The notes beneath the pieces are model-generated. The model did not search any database, was not told where the DNA came from, and worked only from the letters and a program-made list of their open reading frames with translations. From JAICNG01 sp035249985 (GTDB taxonomy: Bacteria > Gemmatimonadota > Gemmatimonadetes > Gemmatimonadales > Gemmatimonadaceae), in assembly GCA_035249985.1 (NCBI GenBank), contig DATFFP010000004.1:1-64000 (forward strand): a stretch of 64,000 nucleotides of DNA. The letters run 5' to 3'. This document shows, one piece after another, positions 59,360 through 64,000 of the stretch. A program made the translations under genes and the position numbers. Each line of letters opens with the position of its first letter. The first letter of the stretch is position 1.

Positions 59360-59488
59360 AACGGCAAAGATGACAGAATTCAGAATACAGAATTCAGAAT
59401 TCAGCAAGACAGACGGGCAGCCGTTGGACGCTGCCCGTCGTCGTTGCTGAATTCTGCATTCTGTATTCTGAACTCTGTCATTTGCCGT
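59360..59488. repeat. Palindrome with AGAATTC heptamer array
   Basis: The left arm AACGGCAAA, then TGACAGAATTCAGAATACAG and further AGAATTC units, then ACGGGCAGC. The right arm is the reverse complement GCTGCCCGT...CTGAATTC...TTTGCCGT with a few changes; the loop is about 8 nt. It contains several EcoRI sites (GAATTC), AT-rich against the genome. It lies beyond the 3' end of fdhF and before tdh, both minus strand. Confidence 0.85.
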
Positions 59489-59491
59489 CGC

Positions 59492-62473
59492 CTAATCGGC
59501 CGGAACCAACGGCTCGATCCGCTCGGCGCTCAGTGCGCGATGCTTGCCCGGCGCGACTGGCTCAATGCGGACCGCGCAGACCTTGAACTCCGGGATATGG
59601 GCGTACGGGTCGAGCGCCGGGTTCGTCAGCAGATTCGCCGCCGCCTCACGATAGTGCATCGGCACGAACACCTGGTGGCGCGCGACGCGCGGCGACAGCC
59701 GCACCGCGATCTCGATGCTATTCCGCCGCGACGTGATGCGTACCGCATCGCCGTCGCGCACACCCATCTCCGCGGCGTCGGCAGGCGACAGCTCGACGGT
59801 GGGCACCGGCTCGCGCGAATCCAGTCCCTGCGAGCGGCGGGTCATCGTTCCGGTGTGCCAGTGATAGAGCTGGCGTCCCGTGTTCATCCAGAAGGGGAAC
59901 TCCTCGTCCGGCAGCTCCGCGGGAGGCAGGAATTCCACCGGCACGAGCGTCGCCTTTCCGTCGGCGGTCGGGAATCGATCGGCGAACAGGAACGCCGTCC
60001 CGGGATGGGTCGCGTGGTCCACCGGGTACTGGAGCCCTCCGGTTTCCTGGAGTCGAGCGTGGGTAATTCCGCGCCAGGACGGTGTCACGCTCGCGATCTC
60101 CTCCATGACGTCTGCCGCGGTACGGAAAGGCGTGGGGAGCCCGATGCGGTTCGACAGCTCGAGCAGGATCTCGAGATCGCCCCGCGCCGCGCCAGGAGCG
60201 GGAATCGCCTTACGAGCGAGCTGCACCCGCCGCTCGGTGTTCACGTACGTTCCATCCTTCTCGGCGAACGACGCCCCGGGCAGCACGACGTCGGCGTAGC
60301 GCGCGGTCTCGGTGAGAAAGAGATCGTGTACCGCGAGGAACTCGAGTCCCAGGAACCACTCCTCGGCGTGCGCCACGTCCGGGTCCGAAATGATGGGATT
60401 CTCGCCCATGATGTACATGCCGCGCACCGGGCTCCCTTTGGTCACGATCTGGGTGACCTTGAGCCCTGGTGTCAGCGACAACCGCGCATCGGGTACGCCC
60501 CATGCCTGCGCGAACCGATGCCGAATCGAGGGGTCGGTCACCGGCTGATAGTCCGTGTACACCATGGGGATCGCACCGACATCGCTCGCGCCCTGGACGT
60601 TGTTCTGCCCGCGAATGGGGAGCATCGCGGCTCCCCACCGCCCGATCATCCCCGTCGCGAGGATGAGGTTGAGCAGGGAAGCGACGATGTCGGTTCCCGT
60701 CCTGTGCTGGGTGAGTCCCATCGCCCACAGCGTCGAGGATCTCGGACCCTGCGCGTAAAGCTCGGCGGCGCGTCGAATGAGATGCGCCGGAATGCCCGAG
60801 ATCGTTTCCGCCCGCTCGGGCGTATATGGCTCGACGGCCCGCGCCACCTCATCGAATCCATGGGTCCGCTCCCGAATGAACGTCTTGTCGTGGAGACCCA
60901 GGTGGATGACGTGATGCAGCATCGCATTGAGGAGCGCGACGTCGGTCCCGGGCAGCATTTGCAGGTGGATGTCCGCGCGCTGTGCCAGCTCGATGCGCCG
61001 CGGATCGGCGACGATGAGCTTGGCTCCCCGCCGCTGCGCCCGCTTGAGCGCCGCTCCAAACACCGGATGTGATTCGGTGGTGTTCGCGCCCAACAGGAAG
61101 ATCACGTCGGACTCGCACTCCACCTCCCGCATCGATCCCGAGGCCGCGCTGGTATTCATCGCCCGCTGCATCGCGCTCACCGACGACGAATGGCACAGGC
61201 GCGTGCAGTGGTCGACGTTGTTGGTTCCGATACCGGCCCTGAAGAGCCGCTGGAGAACGTAGTTCTCCTCGTTGGAGCACTTGGCCGAGCAGAAGACCGC
61301 CAGCGAATCAGAGCCGTGGCTGTCGCGAAGGCGAGCGAGCTCCTGCGCCACGATTTCCATCGCTTCCTCCCACGTTCCCTCGCGGAAGGGCTCATACCAA
61401 TCGGCCGGTGTGGCGACGCGATCGCGCGGGTCTCCAAGCGGACCATCGACAGTCGGAAGTCGACGCAGCGGGTTGATCCTGGGACGGGACTTTTGGGTGT
61501 TGGACTCACCCTCGATGTCGCGCCATGGCCCCCCGCGGCGACCCCATCGCTGCACGTCTGCCGCGTTCCCCTCGAAGCGCCACCGGCCATCGCGCTTCAC
61601 CCAGCCCTTGCGAATCAACGGGGTCGTGAGGCGATCGCGATGGAGCACGAAGTCGGTGCCGAAGCGACCCTTCACGCACGTGGAGCCCATGTTCGGAGTC
61701 TGTTCCTCGATCCAGGGGCTGTTCACGCGCACGACGTCCGTGCCGCGAACCTCCAGGTCGAGCTGACAGCCGACGCCGCAGTACGGGCACACGCTGCGCA
61801 CGGACGTCGCCGGCTTCTGCATCGCGTCGTGCGCGAACTTCGCGAGTGGCAGCACGTCGTGAATGGCGCCGGTTGGGCAGACGCGAACGCACTCACCGCA
61901 CCAGGTGCATCCAGCGTGCTCGGGATTCCCATCCGCTCCGACGATGATCTCCGCATGATCGCCGCGGTAGGCGACGTCGAGCACGCCAACCACCTGAATG
62001 TCGGCGCATGCGCGAACGCACCGCGTGCAGAGGATGCACGTCGACATGTCGTGCTGGATCATCGGGTCGCCAGCCCGATCGTCGCCGGCGCGAAGGGGCA
62101 GCCCGGAGCGATTCTCGACGCCCACTCCATAACGCGCCACCATCCGCTCGAACTCGTTCTGTGCGCCACGCGCGTCGATGTGCTCGGCCGGATATCGCTC
62201 GAGGAGCATCCCGAGTACGGCGCGCCGGTTCTCGACGGCGGCGTGCGACTCGGTCGTCACCTTCATCCCATCGGCGGCAGCAGTGGCGCACGCTGCGGCA
62301 AGCTTCGCTCCACCTTCCACCGACACCAGGCACACGCGACAGTTGCCGACGACCGGCAACTTTGGATACCAGCACAACGTCGGCACATCGATGCCGATTT
62401 GTCGTGCCGCATCCAGGATCGTCGCGCCCTCGCGGACGGTGACGTCGGTGCCGTTGATGGAGAGAGTCGGCAT
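59492..62473 (-). CDS. fdhF: Formate dehydrogenase alpha subunit (Mo/W-bisMGD)
   Basis: 993 aa. The N-terminus is NuoG-like: 2Fe-2S ferredoxin (CWYPKLPVVGNCRVCLVSV), His-Cys cluster region, then two 4Fe-4S motifs (CILCTRCVRAC; CTWCGECVRVCPTG). A further CPYCGVGC begins the molybdopterin domain; the Mo/W ligand is Cys in DHCTRLCHSSSV (codon TGC, so not selenocysteine). The C-terminal domain (NTGRQLYHWHTGTMTRRS) binds the cofactor. Between LIRKGW and TWEEAMEIV is an extra, basic segment of about 60 residues. No FdhD, beta or gamma subunit is adjacent; it is probably a soluble NAD- or ferredoxin-linked enzyme. Confidence 0.92.
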   Translation of the reverse strand: MPTLSINGTDVTVREGATILDAARQIGIDVPTLCWYPKLPVVGNCRVCLVSVEGGAKLAAACATAAADGMKVTTESHAAVENRRAVLGMLLERYPAEHIDARGAQNEFERMVARYGVGVENRSGLPLRAGDDRAGDPMIQHDMSTCILCTRCVRACADIQVVGVLDVAYRGDHAEIIVGADGNPEHAGCTWCGECVRVCPTGAIHDVLPLAKFAHDAMQKPATSVRSVCPYCGVGCQLDLEVRGTDVVRVNSPWIEEQTPNMGSTCVKGRFGTDFVLHRDRLTTPLIRKGWVKRDGRWRFEGNAADVQRWGRRGGPWRDIEGESNTQKSRPRINPLRRLPTVDGPLGDPRDRVATPADWYEPFREGTWEEAMEIVAQELARLRDSHGSDSLAVFCSAKCSNEENYVLQRLFRAGIGTNNVDHCTRLCHSSSVSAMQRAMNTSAASGSMREVECESDVIFLLGANTTESHPVFGAALKRAQRRGAKLIVADPRRIELAQRADIHLQMLPGTDVALLNAMLHHVIHLGLHDKTFIRERTHGFDEVARAVEPYTPERAETISGIPAHLIRRAAELYAQGPRSSTLWAMGLTQHRTGTDIVASLLNLILATGMIGRWGAAMLPIRGQNNVQGASDVGAIPMVYTDYQPVTDPSIRHRFAQAWGVPDARLSLTPGLKVTQIVTKGSPVRGMYIMGENPIISDPDVAHAEEWFLGLEFLAVHDLFLTETARYADVVLPGASFAEKDGTYVNTERRVQLARKAIPAPGAARGDLEILLELSNRIGLPTPFRTAADVMEEIASVTPSWRGITHARLQETGGLQYPVDHATHPGTAFLFADRFPTADGKATLVPVEFLPPAELPDEEFPFWMNTGRQLYHWHTGTMTRRSQGLDSREPVPTVELSPADAAEMGVRDGDAVRITSRRNSIEIAVRLSPRVARHQVFVPMHYREAAANLLTNPALDPYAHIPEFKVCAVRIEPVAPGKHRALSAERIEPLVPAD

Positions 62474-62510
62474 GCGGGGTTCGGGAGGAGTTCGGGCGAG
62501 CGGCCTTCCT

Positions 62511-62540
62511 TATATATAGGGGGCGCCCCCCTTCGTTCAA
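62511..62540 (-). promoter_or_regulatory. Putative fdhF promoter with palindromic spacer
   Basis: Reading the minus strand, TTGAAC (62540-62535) is followed 16 nt later by TATATA (62518-62513) within TATATATA. The spacer contains the perfect 12-bp palindrome GGGGGCGCCCCC (62519-62530), a possible repressor or activator site. A mirrored TTGAAC on the plus strand (62561-62566) may belong to the divergent kinase gene. The fdhF start is 38 nt downstream of the -10. Confidence 0.55.
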
Positions 62541-62612
62541 CCGTGTCCGCAACGTGACCCTTGAACGGTCGTCACAGTCATTCTGACGACTGCACGCCCA
62601 TAGGCCGAATCA

Positions 62613-64000
62613 GTGTCCGATACTCCCGCTCGCCCCGCGAGCGTCGTCACCTCGCGCATAACGCTATCGGTGACGTGCCCGCGATGCGGCGCGTCCCTTT
62701 CCGCTTCGCTCACGATTTGCGCGAAGTGTGGAGCGGCATTGTCCGATGGACCTGCCGGCGAGACGGCGTTCACGGGCGATCAGACGGAGAAGCTCCGGGC
62801 GCGCCTCCAGGAGTCCATCGGCGAAGCCTTCGAGCTCATGGAGCTGCTCGGTCGCGGCGGCATGGGCATCGTCTTTCGCGCGCGCGAACGCGCGCTCGAT
62901 CGCGAAGTCGCGCTCAAGGTGCTCGCGCTCGATCCGGTATTCGCGCCCGAGGCCTACGGTCGCTTCGAGCGGGAAGCGAAGCTCGCCGCCAAGCTCGACC
63001 ATCCGAACATCGTTCCGATCTTCGCCGTCGGTCACGGAAACTCGATCGCGTATTACACCATGCGCCTTGTGCGCGGTGGCACGCTCGAGAGCATCGTCGC
63101 CAGCAAGAAGGCGCTCGAGTTCGACTACTGCGTGCGCGTGCTGCGCGACGTCGCCGCTGCGCTCGACCACGCGCACCGCCAGGGCGTCGTCCACCGCGAC
63201 ATCAAGCCCGCCAACATTCTGCTGGGCGAGTCGGGTCACGCCATGGTCGCCGACTTCGGCATCGCGAAGGCGCTTGGCAACACGACGGCGAATGCGACCG
63301 GCACCGGCATCATCGGATCGCCCGCGTACATGTCTCCGGAGCAGTGGCGCGGGGAAGAGCTCGATGGACGCGCCGATCAATACGCGTTGGCGGTGGTCGC
63401 GTACGAGATGCTCTCCGGGGTGCGGCCCTTCGAGACCGCTCGCGTCGAAGACCTCCTCACCTTGCATCTCTCCGCGGAGATGCCGGACATCACCGCGATC
63501 CGTCCCGCATTACCGGCGAGCGCCGATGCGGCGTTGCGCCGCGCGATGTCGAAGCTGTCATCCGAGCGCTTCTCGACCGTCACCGGCTTCGTCGAAGCAC
63601 TCGCGGGGCGCCGGCCCGCGGGTCCCTCACCGAACACTGCGCGCGGTCCTCGGTATGAGCCGAGGCGAAAGCGTCGCGGATTTCCATGGAAGACGACCGT
63701 CGCGGTCGCTGCGCTAGCCGGCGTGGTATACGGCGTTCCGCCGGTGCGTGCGCAGGCGCTGGAGTTCTGGGGCGGGCTGGTTCACGCCGGCACGCTGCTT
63801 CGCGATCAGGCGCAACAGCTCGCGGCTTCGGGCGCAGCAGCGCAACCCGTCACAGCCTCGCCTGCCGTGCAAGACTCCGCTGCGCCGAACGACACAGTTG
63901 CCGCTGCTGATACGACTCGGCGACCCGATTCGGTCGTGGCCGCTCCCCTGGAGCTCGAGCGCGCGCCGCTCGTGCTCGACGACTCGGGTCTCGTCCGATC
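62613..64000 (+). CDS. Zinc-ribbon Ser/Thr protein kinase (partial)
   Basis: Open to the window's edge (462 codons seen, no stop). The N-terminus has a zinc ribbon, CPRCG and CAKCG; the Hanks-type kinase follows: LLGRGGMGIVFRARE, catalytic Lys in EVALKVL, HRDIKPANILL, DFGIAKAL and SPAYMSPEQWRGEELDGRAD. After it a transmembrane helix (TTVAVAALAGVVYGVPPV) leads to an extracytoplasmic Ala/Thr-rich region. GTG at 62613 is the only start after an in-frame TAG. Divergent from fdhF. The protein probably senses an outside signal; the C-terminal domain is beyond the window. Confidence 0.9.
   Translation, partial: MSDTPARPASVVTSRITLSVTCPRCGASLSASLTICAKCGAALSDGPAGETAFTGDQTEKLRARLQESIGEAFELMELLGRGGMGIVFRARERALDREVALKVLALDPVFAPEAYGRFEREAKLAAKLDHPNIVPIFAVGHGNSIAYYTMRLVRGGTLESIVASKKALEFDYCVRVLRDVAAALDHAHRQGVVHRDIKPANILLGESGHAMVADFGIAKALGNTTANATGTGIIGSPAYMSPEQWRGEELDGRADQYALAVVAYEMLSGVRPFETARVEDLLTLHLSAEMPDITAIRPALPASADAALRRAMSKLSSERFSTVTGFVEALAGRRPAGPSPNTARGPRYEPRRKRRGFPWKTTVAVAALAGVVYGVPPVRAQALEFWGGLVHAGTLLRDQAQQLAASGAAAQPVTASPAVQDSAAPNDTVAAADTTRRPDSVVAAPLELERAPLVLDDSGLVR

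Noticed and set aside
61180..61200. Selenocysteine in formate dehydrogenase
   Set aside because: The Mo/W ligand position in CTRLCHSSS is TGC (Cys); the frame has no internal TGA.
1..64000. tRNA or rRNA genes
   Set aside because: No T-arm-like GTTCGAATC motif with matching acceptor stem and no conserved rRNA segment was found in the intergenic regions.

Overview
The window is chromosomal DNA of a GC-rich (roughly two-thirds G+C), diderm bacterium. An RND/TolC efflux system, a late acyltransferase of the LpxL type, several outer-membrane barrels and lipoproteins all require an outer membrane. The style of the genes (PglZ-output response regulator, YebC/Ruv cluster, GTGA stop-start overlaps, proline/alanine-rich hypotheticals) most resembles Gemmatimonadota; that assignment is inference, not a database result. 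No rRNA, tRNA, CRISPR array, phage or complete transposon was seen.

Left part (1-17.9 kb, almost all on the minus strand): a tightly packed translation/tRNA-modification block, read right to left as ruvB, a gene remnant, queA, a lipoprotein, tgt, yajC, def, fmt, rsmB, an orphan PASTA protein, rpe, a TlpA-like thioredoxin, a YbbR protein, tsaD and lgt, ending in an integron-type integrase (intI). Neighbours mostly overlap by 4 nt. To its right lie a large unknown secreted barrel protein, a class I aminotransferase and a SnoaL-like lipoprotein.

Middle (18-49 kb): a tolC/adaptor/RND efflux operon; ruvC-ruvA; yebC; a DnaB-like ATPase pair; then on the plus strand a PorX-like PglZ response regulator, an MsbA-like ABC exporter, a glycosyltransferase, a lipid A-type acyltransferase, a two-gene membrane-anchored Cas4-like nuclease, a lone peptide-type ABC permease, a class V aminotransferase, a class A PBP, a PHP phosphoesterase, an amidohydrolase, ilvE and an HNH nuclease. 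tyrS and a minus-strand operon (NtrY-like kinase, three paralogous membrane microproteins, NtrC-like regulator, a bactofilin-like/Omp85-like barrel and a DUF4390 protein) follow.

Right part (49.5-64 kb): a YjbQ protein, an NYN-LOTUS RNA-biology protein, mpg, a small barrel, an M14 peptidase, a stand-alone HIRAN protein, the kbl/tdh threonine-degradation pair, a 993-aa formate dehydrogenase and, divergently, the start of a zinc-ribbon Ser/Thr kinase that runs off the window.

The most unusual property is not a gene. At 13 places (about one per 5 kb) there are arrays of 7-11 bp units, most of them arranged as inverted pairs that fold into long hairpins. At least eight unrelated unit sequences share this architecture. 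One lies inside the tgt reading frame, and others supply the stop codons of fmt and yebC. In addition the heptamer GCCTAAC/GTTAGGC accounts for about half of all TTAG/CTAA tetramers in the window.
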